A stretch of 21,099 nucleotides of DNA, from the IMG/VR virus record IMGVR_UViG_3300009156_000271, positions 1 through 21,099 of that record, one strand, 5' to 3'. Every line of letters starts with the position of its first letter. The stretch's first letter is position 1. The notes beneath the pieces are model-generated. The model was not told where the DNA came from and did no database searches. It saw only the letters and a program-made list of their open reading frames with translations. This DNA is from a virus. This document shows positions 6,259 through 14,997 of this stretch, piece after piece. Made by a program: the position numbers and the translations under genes.

Positions 6259-6960
6259 ATGTCTTCCGCTTATATCACTGCTAGAGAGGTGATGGATCGC
6301 AGTGCTGTGCTCCTGAATGATCCAGATAAGACAGATTATAATCATGTTGTACTGATGCCATTCTTGAGAATGGCTCTTGATGAATTATCTGAATCTTTGC
6401 TGGAAAGTCAGAGTCCTCCTACTGTTTGGGGTTCTCCCACAGTTTATGTTCCTGTAGGAGTGAATGCAATCTATCCTCCTGAAAGCGTGCAGGTAGTAAC
6501 CTATCCTGAAAATCTAGTAGAAATTCAGGAACTCAAGGCAAGACCTGTAGGACAGAGTGAATTTTCACCCATGAAGCGGCGTGAGTACATGGTAGGTACT
6601 GGTACTCCTTGTGGAATATTCACTGAATGGTCATGGGAAGTACAGACCATCATTCTCCATCGAGCTGCATCAACCATCCCTCAAGAAATTCAAATACTCG
6701 GTATCTATGACCTGAATGTAGCTCCAACATCAGTAGATTCAATCGTTGGAGGTACTAAATCTAGGTCATTCCTTGCCTATAAAACTGCTGCATACGCGGC
6801 TATGTTTATTGGTGAGAATCAGACTCGTGCCGAAGCACTAGATAATAAAGCTAGTGAAGCAATGGAACGAATTGACGGAATCAACAATAAGGGCAGACAG
6901 CAGATCATGACTCGTCATCGCCCATTTAGAGCGGCATTTAAGGCACGGGGTGGTTTCTAA
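6259..6960 (+). CDS. Head-tail adaptor protein (T7 gp11-like, probable)
   Basis: This 233-residue protein probably forms the ring that joins portal to nozzle in short-tailed phages. The N-terminus reads VLLNDPDKTDYNHVVLMPFL then RMALDELSESLLESQSP, the helical pattern (L-N-D...L-x-x-x-L-x-x-A-x-x-E-L) typical of podovirus adaptor or tail-tubular A proteins as I know them. A beta section (about 55-150) follows with YVPVGVNAIYPPES and WSWEVQ. It ends in a long helix (about 165-205) and a basic tail rich in Arg. Length is near that of T7 gp11 (about 196 aa). The ATG is preceded by AGGAG (6249-6253), five bases away. Its stop overlaps the nozzle start as TAATG (6958-6962). The similarity is recalled, not searched. 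Confidence 0.7.
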   Translation: MSSAYITAREVMDRSAVLLNDPDKTDYNHVVLMPFLRMALDELSESLLESQSPPTVWGSPTVYVPVGVNAIYPPESVQVVTYPENLVEIQELKARPVGQSEFSPMKRREYMVGTGTPCGIFTEWSWEVQTIILHRAASTIPQEIQILGIYDLNVAPTSVDSIVGGTKSRSFLAYKTAAYAAMFIGENQTRAEALDNKASEAMERIDGINNKGRQQIMTRHRPFRAAFKARGGF

Positions 6961-8942
6961 TGGGAATGGTACGAGAACATCATCCAGTAGTAATTGAGGA
7001 GATAAATGGACTTTGGGATAGGGGTGATGCTGAATCATGTCCACTAGATCATCTACTCATTGCAGATAATATTCAATTCTTTCACTCAGGAGTTGAAACT
7101 CGTCAGGCTGTCAAGCCATATCTACGAACAATTGCAACTCCATCACCTGCCAATTTAGCTAATACTAGACGTATCTATAACTACAATACTCAAACTGGTC
7201 AGACTCTCCTTGTCTTGGTAGAAGGTGGACTACTCTATCATGTAATTAGTCCTACTGAAGCCTATAATATCTTGAATATCGCCGGAATGGAAGATTTTGC
7301 ATTCATTTCAATTGCAGGTAGAGCCTATATCAGTCCATTCAAAACTTACACTAATCCAGCAGATCCACCCCGAAAGTATTCACTCGCACTCCCAAATGAA
7401 TTCGTCTACGTATATAATCGTCCAATTGATACACCAGTTGGAACTGTTGTAACTGCACGATTGGCAGCCGGTCTACCTCCAGTTAATGGTGGTAAGAAAC
7501 CAATCATTGCCTACAACAATGACATTGCTGGTAAAGTCACTGAAGGATATCATGTCCTTGCAGTGGCATTTAATGATGGCATTGTTGAGATGTCTCTCAG
7601 AGTTGCAGTAAATGCTCCGGGTGGCAAGACTATTAAAGTAACTAACATTCCTATTGGTCCAGTAGGTACGACTAGTAGGACAATTGTGATGACTAAGGCA
7701 GGTATTCCATATGCACCTGGAGTAGTCAATGAAGTATTTAAGGTTGCAACTGTTCCAGATAATACTACTACAAGTTTTGTAGTTGATGTTGCTGATAGTG
7801 AGATGACTACAGTATATGTACCTGGAGCAACTCCGGGTCCAGTACTAGATGCAATGTTTGTCTTCAATCCAATAGATCCTGGATTTTGTGATACTGGATT
7901 CCATCTATTTGCTGTAGTCTATGAAACTGATACAGGCTATCTATCAGCACCAGGACCCGAATTCTACACAGGACAGACACTAGTAGATTCAAGTAAAACA
8001 GTTAGAATTATTAACATTCCTGTCGCTCCTGCGGGTTCACATGTAGTTAAGCGACACATCGTTGCTACTAAGACAATTCCTGAATATCATGGAGATCAGA
8101 AAGGATACCAGTTCTTCTTCGTTCCCAAGGGTACATTAGAAAACAATACTGCTACGACAATTGATGTTAATTTCTATGATTCAGATTTGATAGCTGATGC
8201 TTCTCATCTGATTGATAACTTCTCTAAGATTCCAGCTGGAGTCAATTTCTGTGAATATCATGCGCGCTTGGTGATAGTTGGAGACGCATCTTATCCGAAA
8301 GACACTAATGGAGTAGAGGATAAGAAGAAGCCAGATAATAGGTCAGTCGCATGGTTATCTGCACCAGGTGAGCCTGAAGCTATCAATCAAATTGATGGAC
8401 TAATCATTACTCCACTTGATGGAAATCCACTCACTAATTGTCAGGATTTCCGTGACAACCTGTATCTATTCAAATCAGCACGTACATATGCAGTTACGGA
8501 CAATCAGGATGAACCCTCTACTTGGGGACCAATTGAAGTACTGGACCAGGGTATCGGCGCATCAGTACATGGAATTGCTGAAGTACTCGATTCTGGTGGT
8601 GTGAACGTAGACTATCTGATCATTACTGATTGGTCAGGTCTGATGCTATTTAATGGCACCTACGCGCGTCCCGAATTGAGTTGGAAGATTGAAGATATTT
8701 GGATGGATTGGGATAGAAATGAATTCCATCATCTTCAAATTGTCAACAATTCAGTCCATAAGAAGATTTGGATTGTTGATCCCCAGTCTCCAACCAAAAT
8801 TCTATGGTTGGCAGATTATGGTAACGGCTTAAATCCCAAGGATATTCGATGGGCTAGGTGGTACTTCAAGTCAAGGATCAGTTCAATTGCTCTTCTTAAT
8901 ATCGATCATTTGATGTTGGGTACTACACAGGTTGAGCCATAA
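6960..8942 (+). CDS. Tail nozzle protein (tail tubular B-like, probable)
   Basis: This 660-residue protein probably forms the nozzle below the adaptor ring. The N-terminus contains INGLWDRGD...LDHLLIADNIQF...GVETR, a pattern I associate with nozzle proteins of environmental podoviruses, where beta-propeller blades carry inserted domains. Two similar blocks lie at about 196-290 and 313-415. Each has G-(Y/F)-H-(V/L)-x-A-V, then K-T-(I/V)-(K/R)-x-x-x-N-I-P-(I/V)-x-P, then T-K-x-x-I-P, then an N-T-x-T-T...D-V...D-S end. They look like tandem FN3-like domains. The C-terminal third (about 430-650) is rich in W, G and D (DWSGLMLFNGT, EDIWMDWDRNEFHHLQIV), as expected for propeller blades. It starts on a TAATG overlap with only weak ribosome binding sequence, so coupled translation is likely. 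It lacks a terminal barrel domain, which may be the 103-aa gene at 10645. Confidence 0.7.
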   Translation: MGMVREHHPVVIEEINGLWDRGDAESCPLDHLLIADNIQFFHSGVETRQAVKPYLRTIATPSPANLANTRRIYNYNTQTGQTLLVLVEGGLLYHVISPTEAYNILNIAGMEDFAFISIAGRAYISPFKTYTNPADPPRKYSLALPNEFVYVYNRPIDTPVGTVVTARLAAGLPPVNGGKKPIIAYNNDIAGKVTEGYHVLAVAFNDGIVEMSLRVAVNAPGGKTIKVTNIPIGPVGTTSRTIVMTKAGIPYAPGVVNEVFKVATVPDNTTTSFVVDVADSEMTTVYVPGATPGPVLDAMFVFNPIDPGFCDTGFHLFAVVYETDTGYLSAPGPEFYTGQTLVDSSKTVRIINIPVAPAGSHVVKRHIVATKTIPEYHGDQKGYQFFFVPKGTLENNTATTIDVNFYDSDLIADASHLIDNFSKIPAGVNFCEYHARLVIVGDASYPKDTNGVEDKKKPDNRSVAWLSAPGEPEAINQIDGLIITPLDGNPLTNCQDFRDNLYLFKSARTYAVTDNQDEPSTWGPIEVLDQGIGASVHGIAEVLDSGGVNVDYLIITDWSGLMLFNGTYARPELSWKIEDIWMDWDRNEFHHLQIVNNSVHKKIWIVDPQSPTKILWLADYGNGLNPKDIRWARWYFKSRISSIALLNIDHLMLGTTQVEP

Positions 8943-8944
8943 TC

Positions 8945-10642
8945 ATGCCAATTGGATCTGAGCCACCAAACACTACTCAAGCGACGGCAATTGAAATTAA
9001 GCCCGCTTCTGTTAGTTCGGCAAATTGGAAGTACAATCAGCCAACTTCATGGTATCCCTATGGAGATGTGTATCCTCCTCCAGCAGGTGGTGGACCTCCC
9101 CCTATATACACTGAATTATGGTACAAGTTTAAGCCCGGAGTTTCTTTCATTCCTAGAACTAGTCCGACTGTATTCTCAGTAGTTGTTAAGAATATTGGAA
9201 GTTTTGTCTTCCATCCTCCCTATAGTCATGCCTCTGTTGCAACAGTATATAACGCTAGTAATAGTGTAATAGTGTCAGGTAAGGTCGTTCAGTTCAATAC
9301 AGGTATTAATGGAAATGATTGGTATTACATTAAAGTTGTTACACCTCCTCATGTAGATATTGCACAGTGTTTCATAACTATTGAATTTGTAGAAATGCCA
9401 GTCTATCCAATTAAAGTTGGAGCTATCCTAGTTCAGGATAATGTTATGGATGCTCCTATTGTAGCATTGCCTACTGATGGTGCAGCTAATAATCAACTAT
9501 ATACACCTAAGACTATGCTCATAGCTGAGCCTAATCATTCATTGGGTGGTACCGCTGCTGGAGATATTCTCATCACTGGAGAGACTTGTATTGCAGATGT
9601 TAGAGCTAATGGAATTAGTGTACGTGATAAGAATTATGTTCTCGTCGGTAGTCCTGCTATTGGTAATCAAATCTATTACATTAAAGCTAATGCAAATAGA
9701 CGTAATTTCTGGGTATCCTATGTAAATGCTCCAAATAATATATGTAGAGCAGTTGAGGCAGATGGTTCACTGGGAATTCCATATTTCTTTGCTGATCCAG
9801 TAATACACATGTGTGCATTTGACTATCGTTGGTTATTCTATCATACTGTTGGTAGTAATGCAATTAAGATGCATGATCTGGTGAATAATGTAGTTATGCC
9901 AGATTTAGTACCTACTCCAAGTCCCTACATTGGAGAGATTCTAGATATTCTAGCATCACCTAGAGGTACTGTAATTGTCAATTATTCTAGACCTGTTGGG
10001 TCACAAAGTTTCCAGCATACGATAAGGGAATATCATATTCCTGGTGGTTTCAAGGTTTCAGAATGGAATTTTGCTTCTAATTTTTATGGTGGTCGTATCA
10101 ACTATGGAGAAGATTTTAGCCATATCTATGCTTGGACAATTGAATCTTCAATTGCATTTCCACCAGTTACTAATACTCAAAATACTTCATTCTTCCGTAA
10201 AATTCGACTTGCAGATGGAGTTATAGTTTATACCAGAGGATTCCATAGTTTTAGAAATAGTGCGTTGATTGATGATCAGATACTATACGCTAACAATAGT
10301 ATGGATGTTACAATTCCACAGAGATTCGGTGCAGCTGGTGGGTCTTCTGATTTGAACTTCTGGGTTAGTCCAATTCAGGTTGATGGTGGTACTGGTATTG
10401 CGCCACCTCCCTGGGGTTTGATTCCTCCAGAAAGTGAATATCCACCGGGAACACCACAGCCACCATTTGTATTTCCACCAACAGGTCCACCACCTGTAGG
10501 TCCACCACAACCAATCGGGGGTGGAATCATGGTACTAGATCCAGATAATATCACTAGGCATGATGTTTATTATGGTGTAAATGAGCAAGAAATAGTTGAT
10601 GGAATTCCAGTAACCATTCGTACTGCCTTCATAGGTGACTAA
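8945..10642 (+). CDS. Beta-rich virion protein of tail tip, 565 aa
   Basis: I do not recognise a named family. The protein is almost all beta by pattern. A Pro-rich start (PPPAGGGPPP, about 43-53) leads to TELWYKFKPG and then hydrophobic strands up to WYYIKVVTPPHVD near residue 140. This section recalls the pre-peptidase C-terminal (PPC) type beta-sandwich, but that is a weak inference. A long middle part (about 150-475) has repeated aromatic and Gly turns like propeller blades. A second Pro-rich linker (about 485-525, with PPP and GPPP runs) leads to a short C-terminal block ending VTIRTAFIGD. The start lies two bases after the nozzle stop (TAATCATG), an arrangement repeated at its own end before the 103-aa gene. 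The three genes 6960-10956 are probably parts of one tail-tip complex; receptor binding is possible. Confidence 0.6.
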   Translation: MPIGSEPPNTTQATAIEIKPASVSSANWKYNQPTSWYPYGDVYPPPAGGGPPPIYTELWYKFKPGVSFIPRTSPTVFSVVVKNIGSFVFHPPYSHASVATVYNASNSVIVSGKVVQFNTGINGNDWYYIKVVTPPHVDIAQCFITIEFVEMPVYPIKVGAILVQDNVMDAPIVALPTDGAANNQLYTPKTMLIAEPNHSLGGTAAGDILITGETCIADVRANGISVRDKNYVLVGSPAIGNQIYYIKANANRRNFWVSYVNAPNNICRAVEADGSLGIPYFFADPVIHMCAFDYRWLFYHTVGSNAIKMHDLVNNVVMPDLVPTPSPYIGEILDILASPRGTVIVNYSRPVGSQSFQHTIREYHIPGGFKVSEWNFASNFYGGRINYGEDFSHIYAWTIESSIAFPPVTNTQNTSFFRKIRLADGVIVYTRGFHSFRNSALIDDQILYANNSMDVTIPQRFGAAGGSSDLNFWVSPIQVDGGTGIAPPPWGLIPPESEYPPGTPQPPFVFPPTGPPPVGPPQPIGGGIMVLDPDNITRHDVYYGVNEQEIVDGIPVTIRTAFIGD

Positions 10643-10644
10643 TC

Positions 10645-10956
10645 ATGGCCAGAGGAGCAACCACAAGTGAAGGTTCAGGTGGTGAAGGTATTCATCACTT
10701 CTCTACTGTTAGATTACGCGCGACTGGTCAGGGTAGTCTAAAGATGGTAGTTCATTCACTAGATTTCATGAGATTCAAGACATTGACACCTCTACCCTTG
10801 GTTGATAGGACTCGAATTCAACCAAATCGACTAGTGAATTTCGTCGAGCAGCGTGCGTGTTTTGAGTTTCAAGTAACTGAACTAGATGAATATTTTAGAA
10901 TTAATCGAATTGTAGTTTACATGAAGGAAATTTACACGTCTCATCCGGGTGCATAA
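10645..10956 (+). CDS. Stand-alone nozzle C-terminal-like protein, 103 aa
   Basis: The sequence includes [35 protein letters not shown], a phrase [12 protein letters not shown], and [20 protein letters not shown]. From memory this resembles the end of nozzle or tail-tubular B proteins in other environmental podoviruses, where such a segment follows the propeller in the same polypeptide. Here it is separate, with its own start at 10645 and AGGTGA at 10633-10638 six bases upstream. It has a two-base gap after the 565-aa gene (TAATCATG) and overlaps the fibre gene as TAATG. No frameshift signal is visible. It may therefore be a naturally detached domain that assembles with the 660-aa nozzle. Without a search this is a family inference; the alternative is a separate small tail protein. 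Confidence 0.6.
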   Translation: MARGATTSEGSGGEGIHHFSTVRLRATGQGSLKMVVHSLDFMRFKTLTPLPLVDRTRIQPNRLVNFVEQRACFEFQVTELDEYFRINRIVVYMKEIYTSHPGA

Positions 10957-13184
10957 TGGCCTTCCAGAAACCCAAAGTACAGCCTAAATTTGCTGACTTG
11001 AAGGGAATTCTGTCTCAAACTCAGCTAGATAACACTAGTTATCAGTTGATGCAGACCTTGATTGAACGCCTAGTTCAATATCAGGATGTAATGACTGATG
11101 AACTGGCTAAGAAGGGTGAAGGTGGTGAAGCATTAAAGGGTGAAAAAGGAGATAAAGGTGAACCTGGAACACCCGGTGGACCTCCGGGACCACAAGGACC
11201 AGTAGGACCTACAGGTGCAACAGGACCAGCAGGACCAACAGGTCCAAAAGGTGATACTGGTAATACTGGTGCAACTGGTCCACAAGGTCCTATAGGAAAT
11301 ACAGGTCCAGCTGGTCCCACAGGTCCAGTAGGACCACAAGGTGAAATTGGACCTATCGGACCACAAGGTCCTACAGGTGCAGATTCTACAGTTCCCGGAC
11401 CTGTTGGGCCACAAGGTCCACAAGGTATACAGGGACCAGTAGGTGCAACTGGTGCAGATTCAACTGTACCGGGGCCTGCTGGACCTCAGGGTATTCAAGG
11501 TCCAGAAGGTCCTATCGGTCCTGAAGGACCAGAAGGTCCAGCATCTACTGTACCCGGTCCAGCAGGACCACAAGGCCCAATAGGTCCAGAAGGTCCACAA
11601 GGTCCAGAAGGTGTAGCAGGATTACATCAGGCTACTCATCAGCCTGGTGGAACTGACTTCCTTGTTAATAATGCATGGCTGAATGTAGAGAATCAGTTCT
11701 CTGCTAATCAGATGATTAACAAGGCCCTCCCAACTCTATTCCTTTGGGATCAAGCACAACAGGCTAATCTAAGAAATTTCGGTATTCAAAATACTGGTCA
11801 GGCTATTAAATTTATTCCATTCAGTGATGTTGGTGCATTCAATGGAGGTATGTTAACTATTGATCGTGATGGTTCTCTCGGTACTGGTGGTAATATTAGT
11901 GGTAGTAACTTATTCATGGGTAGTAATGCTCAAATTACAGGAGATTTGACCGCTAGAAGTCTAGCTACTACTAATGGTAATCTTTTCGTTAATGGTGCAG
12001 TTGCAGGAATTTGGTTGCAAGATACTGATGGACTTGTTAATGAGAAGAAAACTCTAATTTTCAATAATGATAAAACATTTGGTGTCAACTTCTATAATGA
12101 TGATGGAGTTACTGCTACTAATTTCATTAATGTAGGTCGTTCTGGTAATGCAGTTACTAATGTTGATGCTCATGGAGCATGGACATTCTCTGGTAATATG
12201 CTTGTTGGTGGTACAATAAAGTCTAACTCATCTATCCACTCTAAAAGTGGTCAGTATCTTGCTAGTGAAGGAAATCAGGGAATTGTAATTGGTCAGGGTA
12301 ACTGGACATCGTATTTTAATAACTATGAATTTCGTAATGCAGCTAGTACATTAGCTGTTGCTCAATTAGATGGTACTAAACTTACACTACCAAATGCAGG
12401 TCAGGCACTATATGTTGGAGGTGGTCCTGGTGTTGGAATGGGACTATATAAGTCAGGTGCAGAAGCATATTTTGGTTGCGCTCAGGACTCTACTACTCGT
12501 TGGTATAATGCAGCTGGTACTGTTAAACTGATGGATTTGTATCATCCTGGAACTCTATTTCCTCAGGGTGGAATCATTGTTCCAGTTGGATCTGCTGCTA
12601 ATCCTAGTGTTGTAGTAAGTGGAACTACTGCAGGTCACTATTATAATACAGCTAATGGTTCATTTGAACATGGTGTTAATCACAATAATGATAATCGAGC
12701 TATTGTAAGAGCTTTCAATACTGCAAGTGGTAAAGTAGATATTCTATGTGGAACTCTTGTACTCCTTAGTTGTGGTCCAGGATATCAAGTACTTGTAGGG
12801 GGACATTTTAGTGGTACTTCAGATACTGGATTGTACTGTGGTACTGCTGCACTTAGGTGGAATACAGTCTATTCACTGTATGGTGTTCAAACTAGTTCAG
12901 ATGTACGAGCCAAGAACATCCTCGGAGAGATACCCGATGCACTAGACATCGTGGATTCAATTGGAACTATGATCGCTGGATTCAGTGATGATGAACAGCA
13001 TCGAGTATTTCCAATGTTCTCCGCACAAGACATTTTAGAGAAACTAGATCAGCGTCTTGGAACTAGTGTCGTATCGACAGAGAGACCAGATGCACTTAGT
13101 TATCTACCAGATAAGATAGTTCCAGTTCTTTGGAAAGCACTTCAACTGTTACATGCGCGTGTCAAGACATTAGAAGGAGCATAA
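10956..13184 (+). CDS. Collagen-like tail fibre with C-terminal S74 chaperone
   Basis: This 742-residue protein has four parts. Residues 1-52 are a helical N-terminus ([12 protein letters not shown]...[12 protein letters not shown]), probably the trimeric attachment to the tail. Residues about 54-222 are collagen-like Gly-x-y triplets, interrupted three times by the same short phrase, (D)STVPGP. The motif [11 protein letters not shown] (224-234) is a form of the H-x-x-T-H-x-P-G-G-x-D element often seen in phage fibres. A beta-rich shaft and tip (240-640) follows. The C-terminal 98 residues contain SSDVRAK (647-653) and end with a helix ([20 protein letters not shown]). This is the Peptidase_S74 intramolecular chaperone. 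In that family the chain self-cleaves at a Ser-Asp pair after folding, here S648-D649. The fibre is the most likely host-recognition protein. It begins on a TAATG overlap. Confidence 0.85.
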   Translation: MAFQKPKVQPKFADLKGILSQTQLDNTSYQLMQTLIERLVQYQDVMTDELAKKGEGGEALKGEKGDKGEPGTPGGPPGPQGPVGPTGATGPAGPTGPKGDTGNTGATGPQGPIGNTGPAGPTGPVGPQGEIGPIGPQGPTGADSTVPGPVGPQGPQGIQGPVGATGADSTVPGPAGPQGIQGPEGPIGPEGPEGPASTVPGPAGPQGPIGPEGPQGPEGVAGLHQATHQPGGTDFLVNNAWLNVENQFSANQMINKALPTLFLWDQAQQANLRNFGIQNTGQAIKFIPFSDVGAFNGGMLTIDRDGSLGTGGNISGSNLFMGSNAQITGDLTARSLATTNGNLFVNGAVAGIWLQDTDGLVNEKKTLIFNNDKTFGVNFYNDDGVTATNFINVGRSGNAVTNVDAHGAWTFSGNMLVGGTIKSNSSIHSKSGQYLASEGNQGIVIGQGNWTSYFNNYEFRNAASTLAVAQLDGTKLTLPNAGQALYVGGGPGVGMGLYKSGAEAYFGCAQDSTTRWYNAAGTVKLMDLYHPGTLFPQGGIIVPVGSAANPSVVVSGTTAGHYYNTANGSFEHGVNHNNDNRAIVRAFNTASGKVDILCGTLVLLSCGPGYQVLVGGHFSGTSDTGLYCGTAALRWNTVYSLYGVQTSSDVRAKNILGEIPDALDIVDSIGTMIAGFSDDEQHRVFPMFSAQDILEKLDQRLGTSVVSTERPDALSYLPDKIVPVLWKALQLLHARVKTLEGA
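11115..11621 (+). repeat. Collagen-like Gly-x-y coding repeat
   Basis: This part of the fibre gene encodes roughly 55 Gly-x-y triplets (fibre residues about 54-222) dominated by Gly-Pro-x and x-Gln-Gly. At the DNA level it is a degenerate nine-base pattern such as GGTCCACAA and GGACCACAA with varied third positions. Three non-collagen interruptions, (D)STVPGP, are seen at residues 143-148, 169-174 and 197-202. The repeat is a likely site of length change by recombination or slippage. Confidence 0.85.
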
Positions 13185-13185
13185 C

Positions 13186-13530
13186 ATGGCCGTAGAAGTT
13201 TCAGTTCAACAGATGGCGCTCATTCGCAACGTGGAGTTCATGGAGCGCGTTCAGGCCATGCTTGCGCGCGTATCTGGTGTAGTACTAAGTGAACCAGGTG
13301 GTACACCTTATCACTCCTATCGAGCACAGTATGCTCAGAGAGTGGTACAAAGTCCTCAAATGGCAGCTAATCAGGCTGGTCCACAAGTAGTAATGGGAGT
13401 CAATGTAATCAATGCGACTACATATGATGAACCTACTAAGGTAGCTACTTGTACTATTGCAGATATTGATTTGGAAGCCCAAGTTACTACTCTGTGGAAT
13501 CCATTGGCTGGTATTGACACACCGAGTTAG
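13186..13530 (+). CDS. Hypothetical virion-module protein, 114 aa
   Basis: I do not recognise a named family. The N-terminal half is helical (VSVQQMALIRNVEFMERVQA, then MLARVSGVVLSE), followed by GTPYHSYRAQYAQRVV and a helix rich in Ala/Gln. The C-terminus has a small beta pattern (VVMGVNVINAT) and ends LWNPLAGIDTPS. No signal peptide or membrane span is visible. The start is well set by AAGGAG at 13174-13179, six bases upstream and inside the end of the fibre gene. The separation from the fibre stop is one base. Location between fibre and ejection genes suggests a tail-associated or ejection-associated structural protein; the actual role is unknown. Confidence 0.7.
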   Translation: MAVEVSVQQMALIRNVEFMERVQAMLARVSGVVLSEPGGTPYHSYRAQYAQRVVQSPQMAANQAGPQVVMGVNVINATTYDEPTKVATCTIADIDLEAQVTTLWNPLAGIDTPS

Positions 13531-13532
13531 TA

Positions 13533-13907
13533 ATGATTATTCGTTCCTTTGAACCTTCAGACTACGAGAAGCTGAAGGAACTACATGAGAAACATTTCAA
13601 ATATGAGTTCCTTCTACCTGATTTTATGCAGTTCATTTGCGCGTTTGTAATAGAAGATGATAAAGGAGTCCTAACCATAGGTGGAGTACGTGATATTGCT
13701 GAGTGTATCGCAATCACAGATATGGACAGGGCTCCGACAGATAGAATCAGGGCATTGTATCAGCTTCTGGACGCATCAACTTTCGTTTGTAAACAATCGG
13801 ATTATGACCAGATGTTCGTCTGGAGTCAGAACGATAAGTACAGTAAACGATTGATGCGTAATGGATTCAGATTGCCACGAGGAAAGTCACTCATTCTAGA
13901 CCTGTGA
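13533..13907 (+). CDS. GNAT-like protein with degenerate acetyl-CoA loop, 124 aa
   Basis: The N-terminus MIIRSFEPSDYEKLKELHEK has the beta-strand and first helix pattern of GNAT acetyltransferases. The C-terminal part (SKRLMRNGFRLPRGKSLILD) fits the late strands of the fold, where a Gly-Phe pair is common. The usual acetyl-CoA loop, Q/R-x-x-G-x-G/A, is not present; the matching place reads DRAPTDRIRAL (65-75) with no glycine. The protein is short for a GNAT (typically 140-180 aa). It may therefore be a structural or binding relative rather than an active enzyme. It follows the 114-aa gene by two bases with no clear ribosome binding site, so reinitiation is likely. It precedes the ejection genes. 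GNAT-like genes beside tail fibres are seen in other podoviruses, but I have no proof of function here. Confidence 0.55.
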   Translation: MIIRSFEPSDYEKLKELHEKHFKYEFLLPDFMQFICAFVIEDDKGVLTIGGVRDIAECIAITDMDRAPTDRIRALYQLLDASTFVCKQSDYDQMFVWSQNDKYSKRLMRNGFRLPRGKSLILDL

Positions 13908-13914
13908 GGCACAC

Positions 13915-14997
13915 ATGGGCGGTAATAAAAACAAGGAGAAGTCTGGTAATGACCCTCGTGGAAAGGTTCAAGACGAGGTAGCACGTCAAAATGACCGATA
14001 TGAGCAACAGCAGGGGCCAATGGCTCAGGCTATGGCTTATAACTATGGTCGTGGTTCCGAAGCCAACTTTGGTGACTACACTGATATCATGAACAGATAT
14101 CGGGGTATTGCATCTGGTGGTGGAGAATCAGGTGGTGGAGGAGGTGGTGGCGGAGGAGGTTACACTGCTGCTACATGGGCACCTGAACAGATTAGTTACA
14201 AAGACCCATTCAATTCCTATGCTGGAATGACTGAGTTTAGTAACACAGGTGGATACTCAGCGAATGATGTTAGTAATCTACGCGCGCGTGGGACTAGTCC
14301 AATTAGGGCTGCTTACGCAAATGCTGAGAGAGAAATCGGTAGACAGCGTTCACTACAGGGTGGATATTCACCTAATGCATTCGCCCTACAGGGTCGTATG
14401 GCTAGAGAACAGGGCCAGCTAGGTGCCGATGCCATGCAGAATGTTGAAGCTGGTATCATCGACACTAGAAATCAGGGTAGGTTGAAGGGTCTAGAAGGAA
14501 TGACTGACATTGAGAAGCAGCGTCTTGCTGCTGATCTTGATGTCGCCAAATACAATGCTAATGCCAAGATGTCAGCTGCTCAGTCTAATGCAGGTGCAGC
14601 TAATTCAGCGGCAGCTAGTAATGCATCTAATGCAGCCTATTCAGCCGCGGCTAGTAGAGCGGACCAACTTAGAGCATTAAGTGGAATGACATCACTGTAT
14701 GGTACTAATCCCGGTATGTCTGAAACATTCGGTAATCAGTTGCTTTCAGCCGTAGGTCAGGGTGGTACTCAGGGTGTCAACATGACTAATGCACTTGGTA
14801 AGTCTCAGGAACTACCAGGTCAGTATGACCAGACTATGGGTCGTATCAAGGATATTGGTGATATGGCTGGTAGGATTGGTAACGTAGCAGTGGAATGGAA
14901 TGATGCGCGGAAACGCAATCAGCCGGCTCCTGTTGCTGCTCCTTCTTATGATCCACGTGATCAGGGTCGTGGTCCTGGCCCGAATGGTGAATGGTAA
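13915..14997 (+). CDS. Internal virion / ejection protein 1 (probable), 360 aa
   Basis: The first and smallest of three consecutive genes that resemble podovirus internal virion proteins (T7 gp14, gp15, gp16 in that order). A charged N-terminus leads to a ten-glycine run (73-82). A helical segment (about 124-200) includes RGTSPIRAAYANAEREIGRQ then SLQGGYSPNAFALQGRMARE, a pattern I associate with ejected pore proteins. An Ala/Asn/Ser-rich stretch with AAxSNA-type repeats (about 213-247) may be a flexible or membrane-active part. The C-terminus is Pro/Arg-rich. GAGG at 13906-13909 precedes the start by five bases. The stop overlaps the next start as TAATG (14995-14999), so the first two ejection genes are probably translated together. 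Function is inferred from position, order and composition. Confidence 0.6.
   Translation: MGGNKNKEKSGNDPRGKVQDEVARQNDRYEQQQGPMAQAMAYNYGRGSEANFGDYTDIMNRYRGIASGGGESGGGGGGGGGGYTAATWAPEQISYKDPFNSYAGMTEFSNTGGYSANDVSNLRARGTSPIRAAYANAEREIGRQRSLQGGYSPNAFALQGRMAREQGQLGADAMQNVEAGIIDTRNQGRLKGLEGMTDIEKQRLAADLDVAKYNANAKMSAAQSNAGAANSAAASNASNAAYSAAASRADQLRALSGMTSLYGTNPGMSETFGNQLLSAVGQGGTQGVNMTNALGKSQELPGQYDQTMGRIKDIGDMAGRIGNVAVEWNDARKRNQPAPVAAPSYDPRDQGRGPGPNGEW

Noticed and set aside
11081-11423. Minus-strand Gly/Pro and Trp/Ser-rich frames opposite the fibre stem
   Set aside because: Antisense shadows of the Gly-x-y repeat; low complexity mirrors the sense strand.
11115-11621. Tandem repeat read as CRISPR or minisatellite
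   Set aside because: No spacers of fixed length; the repeat follows Gly-x-y codons in one open frame.
10956-13184. Diversity-generating retroelement target in the fibre
   Set aside because: No reverse transcriptase or template repeat is visible in the window, and no C-type-lectin style end; the C-terminus is an S74 chaperone.
14941-14965. TGATC...GATCA palindrome around CACGT
   Set aside because: Only five pairs, inside a coding region, and expected by chance in a sequence this long.
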